From: Advenella mimigardefordensis DPN7
GTDB lineage: Bacteria > Pseudomonadota > Gammaproteobacteria > Burkholderiales > Burkholderiaceae_B
Direction of reading: 5' to 3'
Assembly (NCBI RefSeq): GCF_000521505.1
Contig: NZ_CP003915.1
Coordinates: forward strand, 3,658,001-3,722,000
DNA: 64,000 nucleotides
The notes under the pieces were generated by a model, which saw only the letters and a list, made by a program, of their open reading frames with translations, did not search any database and had not been told where the DNA came from. Position 1 is the first letter of the stretch; every line of letters begins with the position of its first letter. The position numbers and the translations under genes are program-made. Positions 42,356 through 51,795 of the stretch are shown here, in pieces.

Positions 42356-44133
42356 TTGAGGCGGACTCCCAGTCGTTTGAGGGTTTCTTTGAGCGTAGGA
42401 TTGTCTTTATCCAGTTGCCAGCCTTGCTTGAGCATCGCCCGGGCGCGCTTTTTATCACCGGTAGACCAGTAGATTTCAGCCAGATGCGCGGCAATATCGG
42501 CTTGCGGCGACAACTCGAAGGCGTTTTCCAGGTACTGACTGGCCAGCGCATCATTGCCCAGCCGGAACTGCAACCAGCCCATACTGTCCAGAATAAAGGG
42601 ATTGCCCGGTGCCAGTTGCACGGCTTTGTCCAGCAGGGTTTGCGCCTGGTCCAGGTTGATATTCTGGTCAGCAAACACATAGCCCAGCGCATTATAGGCA
42701 TCGGGCGATTCCGGCTTGAGCGCAATGACCCGGCGCAGCAAGGCTTCCATTTCAACGATTTTGCCCTGGCGCTCGTACAGCATGGCCAGGTCATATTTGA
42801 TGGACGGGCTGTCAGGCAACGCCTTGTCGGCCTGAACCAGGCGGGCAACCGCCCTGTCGGTACGACCGGCGGCAGCAAGCACCTGCGCACCCGCCAGTTC
42901 GACAATGATTTTATCATCGCGGGTCTCGGTGCGAATATCGCCAATCAGCGCCATGGCTTTGTTCAGTTCTCCCAGCTTGCCATATAGCGCAGCCTGTTTC
43001 ATGCGAATTTGCGGCAGCGCAGCCGATTCATCGATTTTGTCCAGCTGGGCGATCGCATCGCGATACTTGCCTTCATCTTCGTCAATCTGGGCAAATAACA
43101 GGCGGGCGTCGGTGGATTGCCCCTGCGCATCGGTTTCGGCATCCGGCAACGCCTGACGCCGCTGCCCCTGCACTTCCAGGAATTCGTTCAGCCGAGCGCG
43201 CGCTGTTTTATAGTTTTTGGCCTGATAATTGACCTGGGCCTCCAGGTACAGCAAGTCAAAGTCCTCGGGAAAGGTTTTGCGCATGCGTTTAAGATCGGCC
43301 AGAGCAGGCTCAAATTGTTTGTCTTCCACCAACTGGCTGATATACAGCAGACGGACCCGACGGATATTGGGGTGGGCCGTAATGAACTGCTGTCCCAGCG
43401 ACATGGCCAGATCATGATTGATCCTGACCCCATATTGCAGCACCCTTTCGGCAGCAGCATCAGAATCGGGGTCCAGCAACAGTGATTTGTGTGCAGCTTC
43501 CCAGGCCAGCACCGGATTGCCCGCCTGGGCCGCCAGGTCTGACAAAAGCAGGTGCGCGACCGAAAAATTGTCGCCATTCTTGTGAATCACCTCGGTAAAG
43601 ACCTTGAGGGCTTCCTGCTTGTCTTTCATGCGCGCGACTACGGCCGCCGCCTGATACAGGGCTCGGTCTTTATTACCGGCCTGAGCGACGCGCTCGCGTA
43701 GCGCCTTGACCATACCGGCCGTATCGCCGTTGGTGGCCGAAAGCGCCAATGTGGCGGCTACGGCTTCTTCATCGCCAGGCGCGAGCTGACTCCAGAGCCT
43801 TGCGGCCACAGCCGCCTGCCGGGGCTGAGAAATGGCCATATACAGGTGCATGGCACGTTTGGCCATGCGCGGCATTTTCCGCTCGCGCGCCAATGTCATC
43901 GCCGTTTCCGCAGCCAGATCGGTATTGCCTTCCTGGGCAGCAATCTCCAGGACAAGCAAACGATAAATATCGTCTGCTTCGGTGTGGTTGACCAGCGTCA
44001 CGGGACGGGCCTGCTCATTTGACACAAAATCCAGCATGGCGCGCCGATCTATCGGCGGATCGAACTGGGCATGTGCGAGCGCAGTCCACATGAACGGTGC
44101 AACGAGGGCTGCGGCGCGAATAACGCTTTTCAT
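42352..44133 (-). CDS. Exported tetratricopeptide-repeat protein
   Basis: 593 residues. A signal peptide (about 1-22, ending ALAHAQ) is followed by a long run of helical repeats. Clear TPRs are in the C-terminal third, such as PDAYNALGYVFADQNINLDQAQTLLDKAVQLAPGN in pieces and DSMGWLQFRLGNDALASQYLENAFELSPQ. Betaproteobacteria commonly carry this gene before lolB-ispE; a role in envelope protein assembly is likely but not shown. The ATG at 44131-44133 is chosen because it opens the signal peptide. It is divergent from mutM across 150 bases. Confidence 0.85.
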   Translation of the reverse strand: MKSVIRAAALVAPFMWTALAHAQFDPPIDRRAMLDFVSNEQARPVTLVNHTEADDIYRLLVLEIAAQEGNTDLAAETAMTLARERKMPRMAKRAMHLYMAISQPRQAAVAARLWSQLAPGDEEAVAATLALSATNGDTAGMVKALRERVAQAGNKDRALYQAAAVVARMKDKQEALKVFTEVIHKNGDNFSVAHLLLSDLAAQAGNPVLAWEAAHKSLLLDPDSDAAAERVLQYGVRINHDLAMSLGQQFITAHPNIRRVRLLYISQLVEDKQFEPALADLKRMRKTFPEDFDLLYLEAQVNYQAKNYKTARARLNEFLEVQGQRRQALPDAETDAQGQSTDARLLFAQIDEDEGKYRDAIAQLDKIDESAALPQIRMKQAALYGKLGELNKAMALIGDIRTETRDDKIIVELAGAQVLAAAGRTDRAVARLVQADKALPDSPSIKYDLAMLYERQGKIVEMEALLRRVIALKPESPDAYNALGYVFADQNINLDQAQTLLDKAVQLAPGNPFILDSMGWLQFRLGNDALASQYLENAFELSPQADIAAHLAEIYWSTGDKKRARAMLKQGWQLDKDNPTLKETLKRLGVRLK

Positions 44134-44283
44134 CGGAATCACAGGCAAGCGAGGCAGTGGCTGATAATAAAAAACAAATGGTATCATCCCTGCTTAGTTA
44201 TTATTAATAAATCCTTAAAACATAAGCATTTTATCTGCGTGGGCAAGCGATTGCGACCAACGCAGGCACCGCCACTGTCTCCT

Positions 44284-45111
44284 ATGCCTGAACTACCCGA
44301 AGTTGAAACCACCCGCCGCGGGCTGGACACCATTATTACCGGCAAGCGGCTGCTTGCGGTGCATGTGCACGAAGCGCGGATGCGCTGGCCCGTCACACCC
44401 GGACTGAATCTCATTTTGCGGGGAAAACAGTTGCTGGCGTGCGAGCGTCGCGGCAAATACCTGTTGTTGCGTTTTGAACACGGCGTCCTGCTGGTGCATC
44501 TGGGCATGTCCGGCTCCATGCGCCACGTTCAGGCGGGCGAATTTTTACGCAAGCACGATCATGTTGAGTGGTGTTTCGATGGCGTTACCGTGCGCCTGAA
44601 CGATCCACGACGTTTTGGCGCGGTATTATGGCACTCCCTTGAGGCAGGGCCTGTAGAGGCGCATCCCCTGCTGGCCGCGCTGGGCATTGAGCCCTTTGAT
44701 CCGGCCTTCACGCCGCAACTGCTCCATGCGGGGCTGCAGAGTCGCAGCGTAGCAGTCAAACAGGCACTTCTGGGCGGCCAGATTGTCGTGGGCGTAGGCA
44801 ATATTTATGCCTCGGAAAGCCTGTTTGCTGCCCGCATCCATCCCCGCACCCCGGCCAACCGCATTTCACCGGCAAGGGCGCAGCGCCTGCATGCGGCGAT
44901 TTTAATAACATTGGAAAACGCCCTTACGTCAGGCGGGAGCACCTTGCGCAACTATACCGGCACGCAGGGCGAGCCCGGCGCCTATTTTGATATTCATGCA
45001 GCCGTCTACGATCGCGAGCATCAGCCCTGCCGTACTTGCGGCACGCCTATCCGCAAAATTGTGCAGGGCCAGCGCGCAACGTTCTTCTGTCCTAAATGTC
45101 AGCGGTATTGA
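44284..45111 (+). CDS. mutM: Formamidopyrimidine-DNA glycosylase
   Basis: 275 residues. MutM removes 8-oxoguanine and formamidopyrimidines and nicks the abasic site. The N-terminal Pro-Glu (MPELPEVET) carries the catalytic proline and glutamate. The helix-two-turn-helix region includes VVGVGNIYASESLF near 170, and the C-terminal zinc finger has C-x2-C-x16-C-x2-C ending CPKCQRY. Length is normal. Its last 20 bases overlap the 3' end of the convergent FAD-linked oxidase gene. Confidence 0.97.
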   Translation: MPELPEVETTRRGLDTIITGKRLLAVHVHEARMRWPVTPGLNLILRGKQLLACERRGKYLLLRFEHGVLLVHLGMSGSMRHVQAGEFLRKHDHVEWCFDGVTVRLNDPRRFGAVLWHSLEAGPVEAHPLLAALGIEPFDPAFTPQLLHAGLQSRSVAVKQALLGGQIVVGVGNIYASESLFAARIHPRTPANRISPARAQRLHAAILITLENALTSGGSTLRNYTGTQGEPGAYFDIHAAVYDREHQPCRTCGTPIRKIVQGQRATFFCPKCQRY

Positions 45112-46516
45112 TGACCTTGCCCGGGTTCATCAACACATGAGGATCCAGCGCCCGCTTGATTCTGCGCATCAGCGCCAGTTCCACGTCAGATTTGTATAGC
45201 GGCAGCAGGTCTTTTTTCAACTGTCCTACCCCGTGCTCCGCACTAATGGAGCCACCAAACGCATGCACGCTGTCATGTACCAGCCGATGCACTTGCGGCT
45301 GCAATCGCAGGAAGGCGGTCTCGTCCGACCCCGCCGGCGCCGCCACGTTGTAATGCAGATTGCCATCGCCCAGATGGCCGAAAACAATGTGCCGCACGCC
45401 CGCGAAGGCCGCCTGCAGGTGCGCATTGGTCTGTTCGACAAAATCGGCCATACGCGAGACGGGAATCGACACATCGTGCTTGATGTTTTTGCCCATCTGT
45501 TTTTCCGCCAGCGGAATGCTTTCACGCAAATGCCACAACTCATTACTTTGAGCAATGGACGCAGCGATCACCGCATCCACCACCTCGCCGTCTTCGATGG
45601 CCTGACCCACTACCGCTTCAAAGCGTTCGCGCGCATGCTCGACGCTTTCGCTGTCGGAGATTTCCAGCAGGGCATACCATGGGCATTGCCTGCCAGACTC
45701 GTCAAACGGCCACTTCAACTGCTCAAACTGGCGCGTGACCGAATCCAGGCAATAGTGGGAAATAAGTTCGAAACCGGTGAGGGCCGCACCAAACCCCTTG
45801 CGGGCGCGCGCCAGCATCCGGGCCGCCGCCGGCATGTCGTTGAAAGCAAGCATGGCCGTGCAGCGCGCTATTGGCTGTGGGTACAACTTGAGTGTGGCTG
45901 CGGTAATGATGCCCAGTGTGCCCTCGCTGCCGATATACAGGTCGCGTAAATCGTAGCCGGTGTTGTCTTTGCGCAGGCCGCGCAAGCCATGCCAGATTTC
46001 ACCATCTGCCGTGACCACTTCCAGGCCCAGAGTCAGATCGCGGGTATTGCCGTAGCGCAGCACCTGCGTGCCGCCCGCATTGGTAGCCAGGTTACCGCCA
46101 ATCGTGCAACTGCCTTCCGCAGCCAGGCTTAGCGGAAACAGGCGGTCTGCCTCAAGTGCAGCCTGCTGTACCTCGCGCAGCGTGCAGCCGGCCTGCACGG
46201 TAATCGTATCGTCGGCCGTATCTACTTGCAGAACGCGATTCAGTCGCGTGAGCGCAATCACCACACTGTTGCCCTGGCCGTCGGGTGTTGCGCCCCCGCA
46301 AAGGCCGGTATTGCCGCCCTGGGGCACCATGGGTACCTGATGCGCCACACAAGCGCGTACCACCTGGGCAACCTGCTCAGCAGAGCCGGGACGCACCACG
46401 GCCAGCGCCTGGCCCGTATAGCGACCGCGCCAGTCGGTCAGATAAGGCTGTGCTGCGGTACCGGTCAATACGTGATCGGTGCCGACGATGTCCTGCAATG
46501 CTGCCAATAGATTCAT
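45092..46516 (-). CDS. FAD-binding oxidoreductase, D-lactate/D-2-hydroxyglutarate dehydrogenase type
   Basis: 474 residues. A PCMH-type FAD domain (about 30-215) shows VVRPGSAEQVAQVVRAC, PQGGNTGLCGGATP and GGNLATNAGGTQVLRYGNTRD. The C-terminal FAD-oxidase domain has FGHLGDGNLHYNV near 375 and SISAEHGVGQLKK near 420, both classical for GlcD, D-lactate and D-2-hydroxyglutarate dehydrogenases. It should oxidise a D-2-hydroxy acid; which one cannot be told. ATG at 46516 is used; ATG at 46528 is an alternative. It is divergent from manB. Confidence 0.9.
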   Translation of the reverse strand: MNLLAALQDIVGTDHVLTGTAAQPYLTDWRGRYTGQALAVVRPGSAEQVAQVVRACVAHQVPMVPQGGNTGLCGGATPDGQGNSVVIALTRLNRVLQVDTADDTITVQAGCTLREVQQAALEADRLFPLSLAAEGSCTIGGNLATNAGGTQVLRYGNTRDLTLGLEVVTADGEIWHGLRGLRKDNTGYDLRDLYIGSEGTLGIITAATLKLYPQPIARCTAMLAFNDMPAAARMLARARKGFGAALTGFELISHYCLDSVTRQFEQLKWPFDESGRQCPWYALLEISDSESVEHARERFEAVVGQAIEDGEVVDAVIAASIAQSNELWHLRESIPLAEKQMGKNIKHDVSIPVSRMADFVEQTNAHLQAAFAGVRHIVFGHLGDGNLHYNVAAPAGSDETAFLRLQPQVHRLVHDSVHAFGGSISAEHGVGQLKKDLLPLYKSDVELALMRRIKRALDPHVLMNPGKVINTADI

Positions 46517-46686
46517 GTTTCTGCCCATTTCATTTGACGATTGTCGCAACTGGCGGGTGGGGCCAATCCCACCAACCCGCTCCGGCAACAGACGTATAAT
46601 ACAGTTCATTATTCTACCGAAATTCGTTGTTGCTGTTCACTGCCTGCATAAGCGAGTGGCGGCAACAACCATCAACAGGACAGCCC

Positions 46687-48075
46687 ATGACCCCAGTTCT
46701 TCCTCAATCCGTATTCAAGGCTTATGACATTCGTGGTACTGTGCCTGAACAGCTTAATGCCTCATTTGCCTATCTGCTTGGCCGCGCACTGGCGCGACGT
46801 GCCCGTGACTGCGGTACGGACCGGATTGTGGTGGGATATGACGGTCGCCTGTCCAGCCCGGATCTGTCTGTCGCCCTGCAAAACGGCATTCTGGACGAAG
46901 GCGTGGATACCGTAGACATCGGTATGGTGCCTACGCCACTGGTGTACTTCGAATCCTACTCGGAAAACATCGGCGCCGCCGTTGCCATCACAGGTAGCCA
47001 TAACCCGCCAGACTACAATGGCTTCAAAATGATGATGGACGGCAAAGCGCTGTACGGCGAAGATGTGCTGACGCTACGCACACAAATGCAGGCGTTGCAG
47101 GCAGAACCGGTGGCACAGACCAAAGGGGTCGCGCATCGCAAGCATATCATTCAGACGTATATCGACCGGATTGTGTCAGACGTTAAACTGGCTCGCCCGA
47201 TGAAAATTGCCATCGATTGCGGCAATGGCGTGGGGGGCGTGGTGGCCAGCCAGTTGTTCCGTGCGCTGGGTTGCGATGTGACCGAACTATATTGCGAGGT
47301 GGATGGCGCCTTCCCCAATCATCATCCCGACCCGGCCGATCCGCATAATCTGGAAGACCTGCAGCGCACGCTGCAGGACACCGATTGCGAAATCGGCCTG
47401 GCCTTCGATGGCGACGGCGACCGCCTGGGCGTGGTAACCCGCAGCGGCAGCATTATATGGCCGGACCGCCAGCTGATTCTGTTTGCCCGCGATATTCTGG
47501 CGCGCCAGCCGGGCGCCACGATTATTTATGACGTCAAATGCAGCCGCCATGTAACGGCCTCGGTCAAGGCTGCTGGCGGTGAACCACTCATGTGGCGCAC
47601 CGGCCACTCCCTGATCAAGGCCAAGCTGGCTGAAACCGGCGCGCCGATTGCCGGTGAAATGAGTGGCCATGTATTTTTCAAGGAACGCTGGTTCGGCTTT
47701 GATGACGGCCTGTATACCGGCGCGCGCCTGCTGGAAATTCTCTCGCGCGACGCCAACCCCACCGCCGTGCTCGATGCCCTGCCCGAAGGCATTTCCACAC
47801 CGGAGCTGAAACTGGACGTGGCCGAAGGCGAGCAGTATTCGCTGATCAAAACCCTGCAGGAAAAAGCCCGGTTTCCAAGCGCTACCAACATCAATACCAT
47901 CGACGGCGTGCGCGCCGAATATGAAGACGGCTTTGGCCTGGCGCGCGCATCCAATACCACACCTGTGATCGTGCTAAGGTTTGAAGGGGATTCGCAGGAA
48001 GCGATTGATCGCATCCGCGCAGAATTCAAGGCGGTATTTGCCCAGTTTGCGCCCGACGCCGTCCTGCCGTTCTGA
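46687..48075 (+). CDS. manB: Phosphomannomutase/phosphoglucomutase
   Basis: 462 residues, alpha-D-phosphohexomutase family, interconverting hexose 1- and 6-phosphates for nucleotide sugar supply. The start is FKAYDIRGTVP; the active-site phosphoserine lies in AITGSHNPPDYNG near 100; the metal loop is AFDGDGDRLG near 242; and GEMSGHVFFKERW is near 320. AGGA lies six bases before the ATG at 46687. A TATAAT at 46595-46600 in the divergent gap may be its -10. It lies next to, but on the opposite strand from, the polysaccharide cluster and could provide its hexose precursors. Confidence 0.93.
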   Translation: MTPVLPQSVFKAYDIRGTVPEQLNASFAYLLGRALARRARDCGTDRIVVGYDGRLSSPDLSVALQNGILDEGVDTVDIGMVPTPLVYFESYSENIGAAVAITGSHNPPDYNGFKMMMDGKALYGEDVLTLRTQMQALQAEPVAQTKGVAHRKHIIQTYIDRIVSDVKLARPMKIAIDCGNGVGGVVASQLFRALGCDVTELYCEVDGAFPNHHPDPADPHNLEDLQRTLQDTDCEIGLAFDGDGDRLGVVTRSGSIIWPDRQLILFARDILARQPGATIIYDVKCSRHVTASVKAAGGEPLMWRTGHSLIKAKLAETGAPIAGEMSGHVFFKERWFGFDDGLYTGARLLEILSRDANPTAVLDALPEGISTPELKLDVAEGEQYSLIKTLQEKARFPSATNINTIDGVRAEYEDGFGLARASNTTPVIVLRFEGDSQEAIDRIRAEFKAVFAQFAPDAVLPF

Positions 48076-48211
48076 GCGTTTTATTTCTGAGCGTTTTATA
48101 ACAACGCCGGCCGCAGGCTTCATGATGCCGGGCCGGCGCCTCTGTCTCTGTATCGTGGCCCCGCGCAAAAGCAGAGGTTGACCGTCCTGCGCCTTTGCCC
48201 GTTGCTGCACG

Positions 48212-49345
48212 CTAGCGGTTCAAGGCCTGGTAAATATCCAGATGCGCCTGCACGACCTTGCGGATATCGAAGGCCTCCTGCGCCAGCGCCCGTCCCGCCT
48301 GCCCCATGGCCTGGCGTTTTTGCGTATCTTCGGCCAGATCACAAACGGCCTCGTAAATGGCGCGCGCATCCCTTACGGGTACCAACACACCGGTCTGGTC
48401 GGCTTCAATCGCATCCCTGCATCCCGGCACGTCGGTAGTAATCACGGCACGCCCGCAAGCGGCCGCCTCCACCAGCGATTTGGGTAACCCTTCCCGATAC
48501 GAAGGCAGCACAACAATATGTGAGTCTGCATACAGTGCCGCTATATCGCTGCGCTCACCCAGCCAGTCCACGTGATCACCCCAGGCTCTGGCCTCATCCT
48601 GCGTGACCGAAGCCGGGTTGCCCGGATCGGGATTGCCCACCACCACCCAGCGATAGGATTTCCCGTCACGCCGTGACATGTCAGCCGCCTCTATGTATTC
48701 AAGCAGGCCCTTGTCGCGCAACAGTCGCGCAACAAAAATAATTTTGATCGGTGGTGAGGGTTCCGGCACGGCGGCGTACTGCTGCAAATCCACGCCGGAA
48801 CCACGGATCATCACGACCTGATCGCTTTTGACTGCGCCGATGCGGCTCAGAATATCACGATCGTTGCGGTTCTGAAAAATAACCCGGCTGTTGCGGTGAC
48901 CCAGCGCCACACGATACAACTGCTGAGTGATCAGGCGGACCCAGTCAATCCCCTTGTGCTCACGGGTAAAAATAAAGCCCAGACCCGAGATCGCTGAGAC
49001 CACGCCCTTCACCCCCGCCAGCCTGGCGGCAATACCACCGTACAGCACGGGCTTGATCGTGACCAGATGCACAATATCGGGCCGTACCCGGCGGAACAAT
49101 TGATAGATGGCGTAAATCGTTTTGAGTTCAGCCAGCGGGTTCATGCCGCTGCGCGACATTGGCAGCACGTGGTGTGTTAAACCGTGAGACTTGATGGCCT
49201 GCACTGCGTCGCCATCCATGGTTGCCACACTCACCGCGTAGCCCTGCTCCTTCGCGGCCAGGGCAATGGGTAAACGATGCGACAGAAAAAAGGCGGGGTT
49301 ATTCACCACAAACATCAGGGATCGGGGCGGGTTCTGCTGTGTCAT
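48212..49345 (-). CDS. Family 4 glycosyltransferase
   Basis: 377 residues, GT-B fold. The N-terminal VVNNPAFFLSHRLPIALAA and HLVTIKPVLYGGIAARLAG are typical of the PglA/WbnK-type subfamily. The nucleotide-sugar half has IIFVARLLRDKGLLEYIEAA, and the retaining-GT4 element PSYREGLPKSLVEAAACGRAVI with two glutamates near 290. A cytoplasmic enzyme that adds a sugar to the lipid-linked repeat unit; donor and linkage unknown. Last gene of the cluster, 34 nt after the preceding glycosyltransferase gene. Confidence 0.88.
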   Translation of the reverse strand: MTQQNPPRSLMFVVNNPAFFLSHRLPIALAAKEQGYAVSVATMDGDAVQAIKSHGLTHHVLPMSRSGMNPLAELKTIYAIYQLFRRVRPDIVHLVTIKPVLYGGIAARLAGVKGVVSAISGLGFIFTREHKGIDWVRLITQQLYRVALGHRNSRVIFQNRNDRDILSRIGAVKSDQVVMIRGSGVDLQQYAAVPEPSPPIKIIFVARLLRDKGLLEYIEAADMSRRDGKSYRWVVVGNPDPGNPASVTQDEARAWGDHVDWLGERSDIAALYADSHIVVLPSYREGLPKSLVEAAACGRAVITTDVPGCRDAIEADQTGVLVPVRDARAIYEAVCDLAEDTQKRQAMGQAGRALAQEAFDIRKVVQAHLDIYQALNR

Positions 49346-49379
49346 AGTACGGGGTCCCTCCTATTCGTTGAATGTTGAA

Positions 49380-50531
49380 TCAGCGCGCATCGGCGACCAT
49401 CGCCTGCCAGGTCTGTTCGTATCGTTCAACCATCCGGGGCAGGCTGAACTCCTGCAATACCCGCTCACGCACCCGGGCGCCAATCGCCTCGCGGCCTTGC
49501 TCGTCAATCGCGGCAAACGCCAGGCCAATTGCTTCGCCCAGAGCTACCGGGTTCTGTGGCGGGACAACCCAGCCGGTATCGCCCACAATCAGGGCGGCAT
49601 CACCCACATCGGTCACCACACCAGGCACGCCGCAAGCCATCGCTTCGGCCACCACATTCGGAAAGCCTTCAGCGAGGCTGGAAAGCACATGAACATCCAG
49701 TGCGTTCATAATAGCCGGCACATCATCGCGCATGCCCAGCAGCATAACCTGATCGGTCACGTCCGCCTCGCGCAGCCATTGCATCAGTTGCGCATTCTCC
49801 GTATCCAGCCCTTTACCCACCAGCACGCAATGCAGAATCAGGCCGTTTTTCTTGCAGTGAGCCAGCGCCTGGATCAGGCTATGATGATCCTTGAGCGGAT
49901 TGAAACGCGCCACAAAACCGATTACCCGCGCCTCCGGCGCCAGTTGCCACTGTTCCCGCAAGCGTGCGCGCGCCTGCGTATCAGGTTGCCAGCGCGTCAG
50001 ATCATAGCCATTCTGTATGACCACCATCTTGTCGGCCTCGTAGCCCCATTGCTCATGACGCGCCCGGGCGCCCTGCGCGCAACACACAATGGTCTGCGGC
50101 AGCCAACCGGACATCAGGCCGCAAGCGCGCGCCAGCAGCCAGGCAGACTTGCTGCTGCTTTTAAGGTTTTCACCGGAGTTGCGTATACCCCAGGCAATAT
50201 GCCGAATCCCGGCGGTTCTTGCAGCCAGCCCGGCAATCGCATCGGCGTGATACATCCAGGTTTGCACCACATCCGGCTTAAGCCGCTTCAGTTCACGGCG
50301 CAGCGCCAGAAAGTCGCCCGGCGTAAACTTGCCGGGTTTCATGCCAAGTGTAATAACGTTGATACCGGCATCGCGCAGTCCTGCGCCGTACAGCCCGTCA
50401 TCGGTAAAGCTCACCAGCGTATGCCGGATCGCTGCCGATGGCGTCAGCAACAAGCGGTTCAACACCGCTTCGGCACCACCCTGCCCCAGGCCGCTGATCA
50501 CATGTACCACATGCAATTGGCGGGCCGGCAT
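49380..50531 (-). CDS. Family 4 glycosyltransferase
   Basis: 383 residues. It opens with HVISGLGQGGAEAVLNRLL, the glycine-rich acceptor loop of many capsule GT4 enzymes. The C-terminal half has IGFVARFNPLKDHHSLIQAL and SSLAEGFPNVVAEAMACGVPGVV with the EX7E glutamates. The start ATG overlaps the TAA of the upstream gene (TAATG). Specificity cannot be read from sequence. Confidence 0.88.
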   Translation of the reverse strand: MPARQLHVVHVISGLGQGGAEAVLNRLLLTPSAAIRHTLVSFTDDGLYGAGLRDAGINVITLGMKPGKFTPGDFLALRRELKRLKPDVVQTWMYHADAIAGLAARTAGIRHIAWGIRNSGENLKSSSKSAWLLARACGLMSGWLPQTIVCCAQGARARHEQWGYEADKMVVIQNGYDLTRWQPDTQARARLREQWQLAPEARVIGFVARFNPLKDHHSLIQALAHCKKNGLILHCVLVGKGLDTENAQLMQWLREADVTDQVMLLGMRDDVPAIMNALDVHVLSSLAEGFPNVVAEAMACGVPGVVTDVGDAALIVGDTGWVVPPQNPVALGEAIGLAFAAIDEQGREAIGARVRERVLQEFSLPRMVERYEQTWQAMVADAR

Positions 50532-51763
50532 TATTGTGACTCCGTCGACGTTGCCTGCTTTAAGCGCGACTTGCCCAGCACCGCATCAAACAGGAACTGC
50601 CATTGCTCCAGCACAGCCGCCAGACTGTAGCGATCTCGTACCGAAATCGTGGCCCTATGCCCGAGTTCGCGCCGCAATATTTCATCTGTCATTACGTGCT
50701 GCAGCGCTTCCTGCAAGCCATCCACATCGGACAGGCCAACCAGAATCGCGTCACGCCCATCCCGGGACAGTTCTGCAGGGCCGCTGGGGCAATCCATGGT
50801 CACACAGGGCAGGCCCAGCGCCATGGATTCAAGCAATACATTGGGAAAACCTTCCACTTCAGATGTCATTACAAACGCATCAGCACCGCTGAGTGCCTCC
50901 CACGGCTGGTCGGTTTTACCGGGCAGATGGATGCGGTCCTGCAAGCCCAGCTTGCGTACTTTTTCCTGCAACTGATGCAGCAGCGGCCCTTCCCCCCAGA
51001 TTGTCAGATCCCAGTCGGGCACGTCCGGAGCCAGCCGGGCAAAAACATCAATCAGCATGTCAAAGCGCTTGGTGGCGACAAACCGGCCCATGGCACACAA
51101 GTGCCTGCGCCCGCCCGCTTGCGCTTCGGTACCCGATGCCCTCGTCTCTGCAGCAGCCGTTTCTGTATCGGTAGTGGCCGACTCGGACACATACGTCACC
51201 CGTCCGCTATCGTCCACCGCCCGGGCAGCGGACTCCAGCGCCGGCGGCAGCGGATTGGGAATCACCGCCACATGCTGCAAGCCAGGCACAACGCGGGCAA
51301 ACACCTCGGCCGCCTGCTGGGTTTGCAGCATAACGGCGTCCGCCTGCGGATATAACAGGCGACGTGCGCGCGCCAGTACATTGCTGATATTTTTACTGGC
51401 CGCCGGATTGGTTCGTTCACATACGATGACCGGAATATCCAGGCCCTTGGTCGCCGCCAGCACCATCACGTTCACATTGGTCAGAAACGAGACGATCACA
51501 TCGGGTGCTTCCTGCTGAATCAGGCGCCGCAGGATCAGCGGCTTGGCCAGCGTCCGGAACATGCCCGGACCGCTCAAATGCTGTGCTACCCAAATCTGAC
51601 GTACGCCCGGATCCAGCGGATAGAACGATTGGCCTGTCCCCCGGGAAAAAGTAGGCATCAGGCACACATCATGGCCTTCGCGCACCCAGGCATTCACCAG
51701 CGAAGCGGCCACCCGCTCAGCACCGCCGGCATTCATGGAACTGACAAGTAACAGGATTCGCAT
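50531..51763 (-). CDS. Family 4 glycosyltransferase
   Basis: 410 residues. LLLVSSMNAGGAERVAASLVNAW at the N-terminus (in pieces) and CAMGRFVATKRFDMLIDVFARLA, then MTSEVEGFPNVLLESMALGLP with the EX7E motif, identify a GT4 enzyme. A variable segment of about 40 residues rich in Thr, Glu and Ala (about 190-225) separates the two Rossmann halves. It starts 33 nt after asnB and overlaps the next gene. Confidence 0.88.
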   Translation of the reverse strand: MRILLLVSSMNAGGAERVAASLVNAWVREGHDVCLMPTFSRGTGQSFYPLDPGVRQIWVAQHLSGPGMFRTLAKPLILRRLIQQEAPDVIVSFLTNVNVMVLAATKGLDIPVIVCERTNPAASKNISNVLARARRLLYPQADAVMLQTQQAAEVFARVVPGLQHVAVIPNPLPPALESAARAVDDSGRVTYVSESATTDTETAAAETRASGTEAQAGGRRHLCAMGRFVATKRFDMLIDVFARLAPDVPDWDLTIWGEGPLLHQLQEKVRKLGLQDRIHLPGKTDQPWEALSGADAFVMTSEVEGFPNVLLESMALGLPCVTMDCPSGPAELSRDGRDAILVGLSDVDGLQEALQHVMTDEILRRELGHRATISVRDRYSLAAVLEQWQFLFDAVLGKSRLKQATSTESQ

Positions 51764-51795
51764 GGGCTACTCCCTCACGCCGCAATTAATCATTT

